Below are positions 1 through 11,418 of a stretch of 64,000 nucleotides of DNA, piece by piece. A model generated the notes under the pieces. It was not told the DNA's origin and did no database searches. It worked only from the letters and a program-made list of their open reading frames with translations. Source of the stretch: Pollenia angustigena (taxonomy: Eukaryota > Arthropoda > Insecta > Diptera > Polleniidae); NCBI GenBank assembly GCA_930367215.1, contig OV884057.1, forward strand, positions 199,071,621-199,135,620, read 5' to 3'. The translations under genes were made by a program, and so were the position numbers. Numbering within the stretch: the first letter of the stretch is position 1; each line of letters begins with the position of its first letter.

Positions 1-519
1 CCTCAACAACCGTCTTCCTCTTTTTTATCTGAAGAGCAGTTTGTATTTAATTTCTCACTATCGACCTCTATCCTTCTTCGTTTGGATGTAGTTTTCAAAT
101 TTTTGCTGTTTTCCTCCAAAATTTGTAGTATTGCAAATAATATTAAGGTATTAAGGGTCTCTTCAATTTAGCTTTCTCGTGCAACCACCGTCGCAGATTA
201 AGAGACTCTTGGTGGTGATTCTGATATCTGCTGTCTGAGTTTTAGCACTTTTAAGTTTACCCGCCAACACTCTACAACTAAGTGCTGCAGCCCAGGACCA
301 AAGCAGCGTCCGATAAATAATATGGTCTAGGGAAGTTAAATAGTTTAGTTTATATGTAACACCACTAGTTTCTGGCAGGCTTTTGTTGTTTTCTGAATTT
401 TTTTTTTTTTTTGTCCTACATTTAAAATCTGCCCATGTCTGTAAAAATATGTAATATTTTCAAAATAAATTCAAGCTATGGTTGTTTTCTGGCTTTAATT
501 ACACAGTACAACAGCCAAT
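1..519. other. No feature recognised
   Basis: AT-rich non-coding sequence with a short poly-T run near 400. No coding signal, repeat partner or RNA gene was recognised. Confidence 0.5.
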
Positions 520-1194
520 CTGGGGGGTGAGAAATTCCAAGTCAGGGTGATGGTACTAGGTCAGTATAGTAAAACCCTCAAAGGGTTTGGCGTTCGTATG
601 TGTCATTTTTTTTTTTTATGACATTTTAAATTTTTTCCTTATCTTGATGTTTTTTTGTTTAACATAACTCGAGAACCAGTTGTCCGATTTTGCTAAAACA
701 AACTCAAAAAAATTTAGAATTACAATTTCTTTAATCCGTTCATATAACGTTTTTCTTTATAATCAACAGTTTTGCCGGTAAAAATAAATTTGTGGAGAAT
801 TATAATTGATAAGTGCAAAAAAATGTTCAAGCCTGGATGTATGCAGCAGATTTTATCACAAACCTGCACTGCAATTTTTGTGACTTTTTTAAGCGATCGG
901 TGAAAATCGTCGGACTTTTGTTTGTTATTTGAAAGAATACACCCACATTCAGTGATGCCAACAGTAGGGGATTTCCCCTTTTCTAGGGATTTTTTTCGGA
1001 TTTGTGTTTTGAGTTTGTTTTAGCAAAATCGGACAAGTGGTTCTCGAGTTATGTTAAACAAAAAAACATCAAGATAAGCAAAAAATTTAAAATGTCATAA
1101 AAAAAAACTGACACATACGAACGCCAAACCCTTTGAGGGTTTTACTATACTGACCTAGTACCATCACCCTGACTTGGAATTTCTCACCCCCCAG
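520..1194. mobile_element. Foldback (long-inverted-repeat) MITE
   Basis: The arms 520-709 and 1006-1194 are near-perfect reverse complements. They start 'ctggggggtgagaaattcc' and end with its complement, leaving a loop of about 295 bp. No target duplication was clear. The loop holds a separate fragment near 951-1000 ('cagtgatgccaacagtaggg') that resembles the termini of the hAT-type element at 37901-41794. No coding capacity. The short open frame at 1087-1311 is a by-product of the right arm. Confidence 0.8.
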
Positions 1195-1432
1195 ACAATA
1201 ATCCCAAAAATGTTCCATAGTGTTATATGTAATGTGGTTTACATTTTCCCACTTTGCAATAGAACGCGTGGATAGAACAATGACTTTTATTTTAGGCCTA
1301 TTATTTTCCATTACTCGTAAATCGAAAATTTATTCGCTCCAAACACTGGTGCACCTCTCGCCAAATCAGGATTGTCCTCCATGTATTCGCCTAATGTAAG
1401 CAGTATATGACATCCATTTATTTCTCTCAAGA

Positions 1433-1544
1433 AGCGTTTTCAAGATATTCGCGAAAATCATGTTATTCTGCATTAGGGCAATTTTTGGAATATATAATAT
1501 AACTCCAGAAAAACACGATTTTCGCGAATATCTTTAAAACGCTT
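1433..1544. repeat. Short inverted repeat
   Basis: The arms 1433-1460 and 1517-1544 are complementary, around 'gatattcgcgaaaat' and its complement, separated by about 56 bp. Probably the core of a small foldback element of unknown class. The rest of 1195-2004 shows nothing else recognisable except a small palindrome around 'cgatcgcttagaatgcgatcg' near 1870. Confidence 0.6.
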
Positions 1545-2004
1545 ATTTAAAGAAATAAATGAGTACCATATTCGTGTTTAGCCGCCCCAATTAAGCTTAA
1601 ACGAATACCATTTTTAAGGCAAATTTTTTGTGGAGTATTGTAATAATTTATTTAAATTACTCTTAAATATTTCTTGTTTTTTAAAAATTCCATGATTCGA
1701 CAACAAAACAACAAGTGAGTGGTTTTGACATTTGTTTTCGTAATGTCGACAATACCTTCGATATTAATAAACCGCTTTTTGTATGAAAGTACTAAAGTTT
1801 TCTTTCGAGTTGTCGTCTAAACGAATGTTCGTATAGAATAAAGTTAGTTGAACCCAAAACAGTTTTCGATCGCTTAGAATGCGATCGAAGTCGTTCTTTC
1901 GAAATCGCTGAACAGGCTATAAGATACAAAATGAAATTATTTTTATTTTTTATTATTTTGTGTGAAAACTACAATATATCCTATATGATAGTAATCAAAA
2001 AAAA

Positions 2005-2716
2005 TTAACTTAATTTCTTCGGAAGAAATAGAAATGATGTTTTAAAAATTTGAAGTTGATATTGAAACAAAAAATTAAAAAAATTATATCGTCCATATAA
2101 TACAACGTTGTCTGCAGAAACTTTTTTCAATTCTCGCATTTGCTTCCATACAATGAAACTTTGTTTTTTTGCAGCATTAACATAAAATATGTCTGCTCTA
2201 CTACAGACATGTGGTCTTGTTAAACAGAAAACATCTTGCATTGGCGTGATGTCAACCCGCTGGAAAACATACTTACGAAAAAAATTGCGGAGTTTGGACT
2301 CGACAATAATACAATTGTGCTGTCAACAACAGACAATGGATCTTACCTTTGCAAGGCTTATAAAGAATTTATCAAGTTAAAATTATATACTGTTTATATT
2401 GTTTATCTTATAAGTTGTAGTCTTGAGATTTTAATTAGTGCACAAAAATAAACACATATATTTTAACTTAAAATTGAATGCAAAATTTTAAGTTGCACAT
2501 AAATAAGTGAAGAACAAGAAAGTTGCAATAAACTTATGATGGCTTTTTTTAAATCAAACTATTTTTTTTTTTAAATGCAAAATTTTTAAGCATCACTATC
2601 ACTCATGCTTAGTGAGGCTGCAAATTTTCAAGTCATCACTAAACCAAATGACTGCAATATTTTTTCACTATCACTAAGTGTTTGTTGAAACTGCATAATG
2701 AGTGAACTATCTATGT
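2005..2716 (+). mobile_element. Decayed hAT element, partial copy (same family as 58328-62173)
   Basis: Two blocks match the element at 58328-62173 in the same orientation: about 2005-2190 matches about 60380-60550, and 2410-2716 matches 61180-61440 plus the element's right end. The last bases, 'agtgaactatctatg', look like a damaged form of that element's right TIR ('gtgcactacccccatctatg'). The left TIR was not found, so the copy is 5' deleted. Confidence 0.65.
2236..2379 (+). pseudogene. hAT transposase fragment
   Basis: A 48-codon open stretch contains the peptide 'NNTIVLSTTDNGS' followed by 'KAYKEF'. This resembles the hAT transposase core where the conserved catalytic aspartate lies in a 'TTDNGxNxxKA' context. 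It sits inside the decayed hAT copy at 2005-2716. The frame is open but both ends run into non-coding sequence, so this is a relic. A sulfatase-like 'TTDNG' motif was considered and is less likely given the element context. Confidence 0.6.
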
Positions 2717-3477
2717 TACTGGGCTATTACTTTTAACCGATTATGGGTTTTTATACCTTTTTTAAGACACAATTGTATCTTCATTTCCATTACCTTGTCA
2801 ACTAGAGTAAAAACTTTTATGACTTATAAAAAATTTTACAAAAACTAAAAAAGTGATTTTTTTTCGCCTTGCATTCACTTTTCAAATTTTCAATTGATTT
2901 CCGCCCCGACTTTTCTTTATTAAAACGGCATCAACTTCATATTAACTGTTTTTATATACAAAGGAATGCAATAAGCCCATTCATTAACTTCAATTTAATT
3001 TCTTTTGAACACCTCTAACATACATATACATATACATATATGTATTTATACCCGTATACTCAAAAACCTTGAAGCAAATCCCATGCTTAAAGAAAATAAC
3101 TTTTTTTTTTAAACGCAAACTTATTTTCTATGTTTATAAACAACATAAATATAAAATTGATTGCGACAATTCAAAAACAAAACCGACATAATTGAAACGC
3201 TTTGACATGTTTAAGGCAAAACAAGTTGTTGTGCTCATAGTGGAAACATACTACAAATAACTATTCAAATTATTTTAAAATAGCGTTTTTAATAGGCGAA
3301 TAATCGATCACTCTACTAACTACGCGGAATGAGAAATTGGTCCATAATCAATTTTTTGTTCTACAACGGCTAATAAGCATGCCTTAACTGTATTTGAATC
3401 CCTTTATAAGATCTGTATAATTTCAATATATTTGATTACATATTGTTGGATAAAAATAGATCGATATCAAAACGTTA
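2717..3477. other. AT-rich non-coding sequence with a short TACATA microsatellite
   Basis: A 'tacata' type simple repeat lies at about 3018-3045. Nothing else was recognised. Confidence 0.5.
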
Positions 3478-3570
3478 AAAAGGTGTGATAAATTTCGATT
3501 CAATTGCTGAATTAAAGTCTTATTTTCTTATTCAAAATTCCGTTCAATTAACATGTCACACACTTAATCA
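3478..3570 (+). repeat. Dispersed repeat, matches 45938-46030
   Basis: Shares 'ggtgtgat.aatttcga' and 'aaagtctta/ttatttt' to 'ttcaattaa' with 45938-46030 in the same orientation, with moderate divergence. The second copy lies inside a small TIR element (45888-46163). The class is unknown. Confidence 0.5.
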
Positions 3571-3885
3571 TAAACATTCCCTAGGGGAAAGGGAACTTAC
3601 AACAAACTTGTCACGTGACAGTTCTTAAGCTCTCAAACTTTATATGCAGGGGACTTTTCACTTTAACATGGTGATGTTCTAGAAAAGGGCTAATGAACAC
3701 ATTAAATTTCGGTTACTTTTATGCCTGACGCAGATATTGTCCCGATTGAACATGTCACTAAACCAACAAAGTGAACTAAACAAAAGTATGTTAATTTACC
3801 ACCTCCAAGGCCAAAATGCGTTTGCGTATTTGTCTTTCGCATCTCTTTTTTCTTCTCGGGAATCATCACTATTCATTTTATTTAA

Positions 3886-4260
3886 ATGCCGGCATTTCGA
3901 ATAGGAATATTCGTAACATCACTAATAGAGAGTACCAACTCGCATTTAGCTTTCGTATCGAAACTGCATTCGCATCGTAATAAAGAGGACTCAGAAAGTG
4001 ATTCTGAGCTGATCGGTACACTTTTAAGATGCTACAACTCCACTATAGAGCGGGGAGGTTTCCCCAAAGTGACAGGTACCGCGACCAGGTTAGGTCTATT
4101 GTACCCACTCCCCTTAGCTGGCCAAAAGACCCTCTACTTCCCATAGGAACCCAACCAGGGCCTTTGCCGATATATTACCGATTTGGGACGCACACATTAT
4201 ACTGAAGTGATCGTTATTTATACAATTTGTACAGTAATCTACTTGTTAATTAATGCTTCA
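3886..4260 (+). repeat. Repeat mosaic: 'ataccctacacc' family fragment plus retrotransposon 3' end
   Basis: Bases 3988-4020 ('actcagaaagtgattctgag') match the interior of the repeat copies at 15040 and 43056. Bases about 4205-4250 are the reverse complement of 4675-4720, which is the 3' end of the minus-strand non-LTR element, so this part looks like a + strand 3' end of the same retrotransposon family. The 86-codon open frame here runs across the mosaic and is not taken as a gene. Confidence 0.5.
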
Positions 4261-4654
4261 TCTGTGTCTCACGACCTTAGTTAGTTTCCAAATATAAGTT
4301 AAAATAAGTATTCTTTAATAGATTTACAGCACCAATCTCCAAAGTCAGATTTAAACAATTGAAGAGACTTCTCCAAATCTTCGCCTTTCAATATTAACCT
4401 TTATTGGAAATAATTTGCACAAGTGGTTCTCAAAATAACAGCAATGACGAGAAGCCGTAAGTTTCATCCAAAATATTCCAAAAATGTAATCCAGCTCCTG
4501 GCAGGATCGCCAATTATGTCGTTTAATAAATAAAACGATGGAATACTTATTTAAAAAAGAATTCAATTTATTTGTTGAAGAAATTTACAATTAATGAAAA
4601 TAAATCTAATACATAAAATTCAAATCAAATTTGATTTAAAGAAAGCATAAAAAC
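4261..4654. other. No feature recognised
   Basis: Non-coding sequence. A 71-codon minus-strand open frame (4351-4566) shows no recognisable motif. Confidence 0.4.
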
Positions 4655-4730
4655 TTAATTTAAAAATTTAAAATTCAACAAGTAGATTAATGTACAAATT
4701 GTATAAATAGCGATCACTACAATACCATGC

Positions 4731-5436
4731 CCCAAGTGCCTCCTCCTGGCCCATGCCAGTGCCGGACAGTCGCACAGTACATGCTCCGTCGTCTCGTCCC
4801 CGTCTAGACATAGTCTGCATTCCTGATCCTCAACCAGGCCCATCCGATAAAGGTGGTATTTGATCATGTGGTGACCAGTCAAATAGGCCACCAGCAGTCG
4901 CAGATCCCGTCTGCCGAGACCATTCGTCCTCATTACTTTCCCGGAGAGATAAATCTCCTGACGCATTCCCGGAAGCGATACCCAGTATCCCCTATGTTCG
5001 CCCAGAGCCCAGTCCTCCATGACGGACTGGACCCCTGCCCAACAATCACATCACTGCCGCCAACCATTCCCCTATCAAGAATGTTGCTGCAACACACATC
5101 AATGGCGCAAATCTCGGCCTGAAAAACACTCGGTGATTCGCCCATTGCCATCGCGAGTCGTGTATTAGGTCCAAAAACCTCTGCACCCACTCCGTGCTCC
5201 GATTTTGACCCGTCAGTATACCAGTGCAATTCATGGTTTCCCTGACATGGATTCCCAACACTCCAGGACCTTTCGTCCGGAAGGATTACCCTGAACCTTC
5301 TGTTGAAGACCAGTTCCGTGGTCATTATGTCTGCCCTTGTACAGACAGATAGACCCGGAGCCATGTCCATCAAGCTAGCATGCCCCTGGACCTCAGCAAG
5401 TCCCGATGTCAGCTTGATCCTAAGGAGGCCGGGCAT
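4731..5436 (-). pseudogene. RNase H domain and C-terminal CCHC knuckle of the same retrotransposon
   Basis: Minus-strand peptides include 'WYTDGSKSEHGVGA' (about 5185-5230; the first RNase H aspartate and glycine pattern) and 'PSVFQAEICAI' (the second acidic residue, E). Further downstream is 'CRLCLDGDETTEHVLCDCP', a C-x2-C...H...C array usual at the end of I/LOA/R1-type proteins. Frame changes occur near 5050 and 4940. Confidence 0.8.
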
Positions 5437-5447
5437 AGCAGTCCTCC

Positions 5448-6237
5448 TTATATGGATATAACCTCAAGTGCTGCCGTGGGACATGTGCGCATCACCCCCG
5501 TCAGGGCCAGACACACCATCCGCTGCAGCCTGTTGCACGTCCTCATTGCAGTCTCCTGCCGAATCTTAGGCCACCATACCAATGATCCGTAAGTAATTAT
5601 CGGTCTGACCATCATAAAGTATAGCCATTTCACCATACTTGGACTAAAACCCCAAGTTCTCCCAAAGAAGCCCTTGCATGCCCAGAAGGCCCTTACCGCC
5701 TTCCCGAGGGTTTGATCCAAGTGCGAGTTCCAGTTAAGCCGTCTGTCCAGAACAATTCCCAGATATTTGACCTCATTGGAATACTCAACCTCAATTCCGT
5801 CCACTACCAGCTTCTCAAGCCTGTAGTTGTACCTCCTCGTGAACGGTATCACGACCGCCTTGTTAGTGTTGATACTCAACCCCCTTTCATGGCACCATCC
5901 AAGAACCCTATTGAGAGCACCCTGCATCACCTCCGTGATGGTGCTCTCGAATTTTCCACTATTGCCAGGTCGTCTGCATAGCCAATGGCCCGAAGGCCAT
6001 ATCCCTCGAGCTTGACCAGCAGATCATCAATCACCAGGCACCATAATAAAGGTGATAGCACCCCCCCTGTGGACAGCCCTTAACAGCACTGAAGCTGACA
6101 CTAGTGTCATTCCAGGAGGCAGTAATTTTCCTTCCCCTCAACATAGCCCGATCCAGTTGACCGTGAGTTTGTCTATCCGCTTCCGCGCCAGAGCATCCGT
6201 GATATAACCGTAGCTCGTGTAAGTGTGTGTTACACAA
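5448..6237 (-). pseudogene. Reverse transcriptase domain, decayed
   Basis: Minus-strand translation shows 'KGCPQGG' near 6060 and the catalytic 'YADD' at 5969-5980, in different frames because of a frameshift. An open 160-codon thumb region follows, with 'VKYLGIVLDRRLNWNSHL', the typical non-LTR motif after the palm. The order and spacing fit an RNA-directed DNA polymerase of a LINE-like element. The N-terminal fingers and the endonuclease are missing. Confidence 0.85.
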
Positions 6238-6404
6238 ACTTTCAGTCTTTGTTATGCAAACAAGACCTCGCTAATGTCAAAAAACTACAATGAAAATACT
6301 CGAGACTTAAAGGTACACTTCAAATCAGGACTGATATATTTTTGTTTTGTTATTTAATCATGTAAGTCAATCTTTTGACACCAAAGCAATTATTATTCCT
6401 AGTG

Positions 6405-7205
6405 AAAATTTTTTATTATTCATCTCAGACCCCATAAAGCTTATATATTCTGGGTCCTTGAGTAATTCTAAGTCGATTAAGCCATGTCCTTCTGTCTGTC
6501 CGTCTGTTTAAAACGCTCTCTTTCGAAAAACGCAAAAGAAATAAACAAACTTGATGTCAAATTGCTTGTAGTTATCCTAAACAGTTTGGGACAGAAATCC
6601 AGCAAAATCGGTTAAGTAGGATCAGAGCTATGAATCAAAATGTGGAACCACCACCTAAAAAAATTGATAATTTTGTTGCAAAAACTAACATAAATGGTGG
6701 AAAAATGCACAGAATGATATAAGATTTTGCAAAAGATCGTTTTAATCGACTGGAAATCGCGCTGTAAGTTTTCGTGAAGATCCGTCTATAATTTACCCTA
6801 ACCCCCATATAAGCCCTACTCCCGGAAAACAGTTTGGTACGCCTAAAACCCCAACTAACCATGCTATCATAACAAATTTTGGCACGTCACAGTGTAATAG
6901 GACTAGAAATGACACTCTAAAGTTTCGTAAAGATCAATCAAAAGAGCCCCATATAAACCCTTTTTATCAGCCTTCTGAAATTCACTGCAAACGTTAAAAC
7001 TAATTGCACCACTGTAATGAAATGTATGTTTTTAATACCAGAAATCACTCTGCAGAATTTAAGGATGATTGGTTCATAGCTTACCATGGCTTCAATATAA
7101 ATTGAACTCCTGAAAATCATTTAAGTTGGGCTTAAACTGTTACGAATCATGATATTAAACTTTCTGATTGTCGGTCAATAATTTTATATATGTCTTAACT
7201 TCAAC
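6405..7205 (+). repeat. Dispersed repeat family A, copy 1 (5' part)
   Basis: Begins with 'cagaccccataaag' and 'attctgggtcctt', then blocks shared with 58180-58327 and 62174-62830. Its end is found downstream at 7925-8036. A different repeat (7213-7440) interrupts it. No protein coding capacity; the origin is unknown, but the unit is multicopy in this window. Confidence 0.7.
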
Positions 7206-7212
7206 CAATTTT

Positions 7213-7440
7213 AATGCAGACCAGAGAACCTCAAATCTCACTATTTTTGTGCATTTATTCATACGCTAAAATTTACAATAACTCTATACATGCAAAACAA
7301 AGTTCAACGTTGGTAATTTTTTTTTTCCTTTCGTACACATTTGATATTTTCATTTATTCGTTTTTTATTGAAAGTGCTTTATTTGCATTTTTGTTGCTCA
7401 CGCAATATAACACAACTGAGTAAATTCAAAAGAGCACATT
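7213..7440 (+). repeat. Repeat family C, copy (inverted relative to 31440-31706)
   Basis: Shares 'caaagttcaacgttggtaat', 'tacacatttgat' and 'gaaagtgctttatttgcatt' with the reverse complement of 31440-31680. Inserted between the two halves of a family A repeat. Confidence 0.65.
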
Positions 7441-7924
7441 CTCTATTCTTTTGTTTACATTAACAACAACAACAATAAACAACGATGAGACGCTTTTTCA
7501 AAATTAACAACAATAAAAACAACAATAACAAAAATACATTGTACCTACTACTACTACTACTGTACTTTTTGTTTCTATGGAAATTGTGTGTACCTACATA
7601 AGTATGTGTGTTTAGTTTCATTTAAATTTTTTTTTTCTTGTACTACATAGTTAATGCTGCATAAATACATGAGTAATGATTGTTTGATTTCTGGCTCTTT
7701 CGTTTGTATTTTTTGTTTCTTTACCAAACAATCATTTGCGCTCAGAACACTTAGAATCTTTATAAAAAAAAACGAAGGCAACGATTGTATAGATAACAAA
7801 GCACGATGTGCGTTATTTGAATGACTGCAAACCAGCAGCGAATATTTGCGGTTGCGCGAGTTTGACTGTATGACCGTAAGCGTGTGTATTTGTTGTCGTT
7901 AATTAAATGCGATTTTTTTTCAAT
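7441..7924. repeat. AAC/TAC microsatellites and AT-rich filler
   Basis: (AAC)n-like tracts at about 7457-7535 and (TAC)n at 7544-7563. No coding sequence. Confidence 0.6.
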
Positions 7925-8060
7925 TGCAAAAAGCTATTCTCTGATGCAGACATCTTATAGATATTACTCTTAAAACATTCGAACTGTCGGTGGAGGGTAT
8001 CAAAGATTCGGCACAGCCGAATAAAGCACTCTAACTTGTTTTTTTTTTTTTTTTTTTTTG
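7925..8060 (+). repeat. Family A, copy 1 (3' end) with poly-T
   Basis: Ends with 'gattcggcacagccgaataa' and 'gcactctaacttgtt', the same terminus as 62940-62995. A poly-T run follows at 8041-8059. Confidence 0.65.
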
Positions 8061-9180
8061 TTTTTTTTTGTCTATCTTTATTAAACATTAAAAGTATTAA
8101 AATAATTATAATTTACAAGGTTTGAGGTACATATTACTAAAAGTATTGCAGCAAATATTGAATTATTTTATTAATGATGAGAAATATACAACTATGGATA
8201 CTATAACTTGATGCAACGTTTATGAAAAAAAAAAATTTTTCATTTTTTTTTGCAAATATCATCCAAAACTTGCCCTGTGTATAATAAAAAATTTAAACAA
8301 ATGGAGAAAATCAATTTTTAAAAATAAAAAGATGATATCGGGTTGTCTGTAAAAAAATTAATTCGAATTCTGCGGTTTTCTGTAATGACAACTAAAGTCC
8401 TTTTTGCAGATTTTCAGCAAATGAAGGCCTTTTATAAAATGGATAAAACAATTTTAAAGTAATATGATCTAGTTCCAGTTTGTTTTACTACAAAATTAAC
8501 GTCAATTTTTTATAGGGTGTCTTTTTAGTTGCATGGAAATTTTAAATGATAATACAAGACGAAATATTGTTGGAATGCAATTTTTTATTATAATCTGATA
8601 GATAATTTCATGGAACTTATTTTTTTAATATGATTTCCGGTTCTTCTAAAGGAAAGGGAGTCAACTCAAAATTTACAAATATTCAGTAGAGGCAAAAAAC
8701 TGTTTGTTTTCAATATTTACAATGAAATTTGGTAACAATAATAACATTGTAAAGAAATACGAGTAAGAACGAAGTATTCAACTTAAGCTGTTTTTGTAAT
8801 TTTGTCAGGGATTAACTAAAAATAACAAGTTTCTTGAGCTCTTCCCCTTTATGTGAAATTTTTTTTTATTTATATAGTGGTGTTATTTCATAAATATAGA
8901 AACAAAACGAAATATAACAGCACGATCAAATTAAATACATACTATAACAACTTAAAAGAAACAACACAAAATAGAACATCATCAATGTAATACGTTGTGA
9001 AATAAACACTAGCACTAGCAATATTTCTCTTTAGTTGAAACAAAATTGATATGAATTCAGCTTACATATGGATGCAACTCAAAATATTTCTCTTTAGTTG
9101 ACTCTGGAAAAGCTACTTTTATATCAAGAAGAGGAAAGAATGATGTTAGATATTTACAATGGGTAGATATGACTACTGCG
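8061..9180. other. No feature recognised
   Basis: AT-rich non-coding sequence of about 1.1 kb without evident repeats or coding motifs. Confidence 0.5.
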
Positions 9181-9930
9181 CGGCATGTCATAACGTCCAG
9201 TGTCATAGTGTCCATGGACTATGTCACAATGTCCGTGGGCATTAAGACACTTTGCAAATGGACATTATGTCATTTTTAAAAATATCATAAGGTCCATAAT
9301 TACTAAAGAAGTTAAATGCAAAAAATATCTACATACACGCAGAGAAAAACATGTTTTATAATGGTCACAACCAACAAACAAATTTTTAAAGAAACTTATT
9401 TAACCATAATATGGTTGTCGGTGACAATGATTTGGTTAAATTAAACAAAATATGGTTAAAAAAATTTTAAAAATGGTTTTGTTGTTTTTCTCTAGGTGCA
9501 TATATTAGATATATAACGAAAACACTTTTGGGCGCAAGGATTTTCTCCCCTATAGTGTTACAAATACCGGCTTCGCTTACTAAAACTCCTCTGCACAGAC
9601 GGCCTTTGAGCGGGCGCAATTTTTTTCTCTATGGTATAACAAGTACCTGTTTCGCTAAGTAAAGCTTCTAAAATCCGCCTTGTTTCCGAACGAAGGCCTA
9701 CTTCGCAGAGAAGCTTTAGTTAGCGAAGCCAGTATTTGTTATACCATAGAGAAGAAAATCCTTGCGCCCGGCCAAAGGCCGCCTATACAGAGAAGCTTTA
9801 GTTAACGAAGCCGGTGTTTGTTATACCATAGAGGAGAAAATCCTTGCGCCCGGCCGAAGGCCTGCTGTGCAGAAAAGCTTTAGTTAGCGAAGCCGGTACT
9901 TGTTTTATCTTAGAGGAGAAAACTGTACAT
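9181..9930 (-). mobile_element. hAT-type MITE family D, copy 1, with an 82-bp minisatellite
   Basis: The left end 'ggcatgtcataacgtcc' equals the TIR of the intact copy at 47666-48293, and the interior follows that copy in reverse orientation. The far end is not a TIR but an array of units of about 82 bp ('gctttagttagcgaagccgg', 'ttataccatagaggagaaaa', 'ccttgcgcccggcc'). There are about three units in one direction (9690-9930) and about two in the opposite direction (9535-9690). No ORF of interest. Confidence 0.75.
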
Positions 9931-9984
9931 CGATTTCTTGCAAAAAGTGAAATTTAAAAAATGATGTTTTGAATCTCTTAAGAG

Positions 9985-10420
9985 GAACTAGTGCAATATG
10001 TTCGCCGAGACTACGAATTACATGGTCCATTCCATCCGTTGTCAGCATAAACCAATGACTTAACATAGCCCTATAAAAAGTAATCCAGAGGCGCTAAATC
10101 GCACGTCAGTCAGTCAACAATACCACTTCTGCAAATAAAGTTGTTACCGAATTGATTTTGCAATAAATCGCGCTGTATGGCAAGTTGCGCCGTCTTGAGT
10201 GCCTTGGTAGGCTAGCTGGTAGTAAGCTAGTCTACCAGTGCCTTGGCTGCGGGTTCGATTCCCGCCAAAGACTCTGGTCTCCTGTAGACAAGCGTAGAGC
10301 TTCGCGGGCTTAGTTTAGGGAAAAAAATTATACGTCGCTGATGTTTAGCTGATTCAATTTTAGGAACAACCCCTTAACGACAGCTCCTTGCTCATTTCAA
10401 AAAAGCGTGTAAACCGCACC
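9985..10420 (-). pseudogene. Mariner-like transposase remnant, split by a SINE
   Basis: Minus-strand translation gives 'QDGATCHTARFIA' (about 10160-10198) and, after a frameshift, 'CDLAPLDYFL' then a stop then 'GYVKSLVYAD' (about 10040-10095). These resemble the DDE/D region of mariner-like transposases, with a second catalytic D in 'QDGA' and a third in 'PLDYFLWG'. The SINE at 10199-10327 splits the remnant. Similar sequence appears to resume at about 10335-10400. The exact clade is uncertain. Confidence 0.65.
10199..10327 (+). mobile_element. tRNA-derived SINE, copy 1
   Basis: Closely matches 50015-50156. It contains a consensus Pol III B box 'ggttcgattcc' at 10252-10262 preceded by an A-box-like 'ggtaggctagctggtag', then a short body ('acaagcgtagagcttcgcgg') and an A-rich tail ('gggaaaaaaatt'). 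It interrupts the mariner-like transposase remnant. It is not a functional tRNA gene: no clean cloverleaf acceptor pairing was seen. Confidence 0.75.
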
Positions 10421-11143
10421 AAATAGTGAATTGTAATGGAGATTCGTTAACGGCTTCAGGATTATCTTCGCTCCAAATACGGAAATTTCAGTTATTATCG
10501 TAGCTTTTTAAACAGAAATGACCTTCGCAAAATGGACGAAGTTCTTAATACACTGCCAGAAGAGTTTGTTTCTAAGTAAATTTGCACAATTTGGAAGCGT
10601 TGTTCTAACGTTTAACGATTTATGATGACTTGTTAAACCCTTCTGAACAGAAATGCAACACAGTTTGACATTCTCAGCTGTCAAGCCATAGTAATTGATT
10701 ACGCAAGTTCTCATAAAGCTAAAAAACACCCTAAATTAGTTTTTAAGTTTAAAGAGGTAAAGTTAGTATGTAAATATGTTTAAAAACATGTTTCTTGTGG
10801 TTTTAGTTAAAAGCATTGTCTATCCCAATCACTTTTAATATTTGGTTTTGACATTATTTCAGTTATAACAGGCTGTTTTTAACAGCGTATAATTTAATTT
10901 AATAGATACTCCGTTATTGATGAAAACCAATAAACATTTTTGTGGCGAAAAGTTATTTAAGTTATTACGATGTACAATATGCAAATGAGAAATGTTCTTT
11001 TAAGCACTTTCTAAAATAAATATAATCAGTATGTTTGTAACGAAAATTCTCCAAAATTTTACAATTTAAAAAAACTCAAGGCAATTTTATTAAACTACAT
11101 TTTTAACGGAAGCTTTTTAAAGATTACAAATTAGGGAGCACAT
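10421..11143. other. No feature recognised
   Basis: Non-coding; a 73-codon minus-strand frame has no recognisable motif. The first 100 bp may still belong to the transposase remnant. Confidence 0.4.
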
Positions 11144-11418
11144 TAGGGTTGCCAGTCAGGCTGGATTCGACTTAATTGTCAGCGTTTTTAGGACTTGTTC
11201 ATTTTCAAGCTAAAATTAAATTTGTCCAGCTAAACGATGAAGAATTTATATTTTGTTATAATCTACTTTTATGAAAAATAACGTAATAAAAACTTTTGCA
11301 AAAGTGTAGTTTTTCTTTTTTTTACTAAAGTGATTTATGCGTTAATTGTTTAATTGCTTGATGAAGTTCATTTTGTAAAAAAATTTGTCTCTATCAAATT
11401 TTCCCATTGTGTCATCAC

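Larger units (their letters stand above)
4655..6240 (-). mobile_element. Non-LTR retrotransposon remnant, 5' truncated (RT plus RNase H)
   Basis: Read on the minus strand, this segment carries the end of a reverse transcriptase, an RNase H domain, a C-terminal CCHC-type knuckle and a 3' UTR, in that order. An RNase H downstream of the RT fits the I, LOA and related non-LTR clades. Frameshifts and stops separate the open pieces (6031-6237, 5448-5930, 4933-5436, 4655-5020), so it is dead. The GC content is visibly higher than in its surroundings, as expected for a recent coding insertion. The 3' end (about 4675-4720) is repeated in inverted orientation at 4205-4250. Confidence 0.85.

Noticed and set aside
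2236..2379. Sulfatase-like 'STTDNG' motif
   Set aside because: Position within a hAT remnant and the following 'KAYKEF' fit a hAT transposase better; no other sulfatase motif.
3886..4146. 86-codon plus-strand open frame
   Set aside because: Crosses the junction of two different repeats (family E and a retrotransposon 3' end).
4853..5981. Plus-strand frames opposite the retrotransposon
   Set aside because: Antisense shadows of the minus-strand RT/RNase H coding sequence.
10199..10327. Possible functional tRNA gene
   Set aside because: A and B boxes are present, but the acceptor and anticodon stems do not pair cleanly and an A-rich tail follows; a second copy exists with the same body, so it is a SINE.
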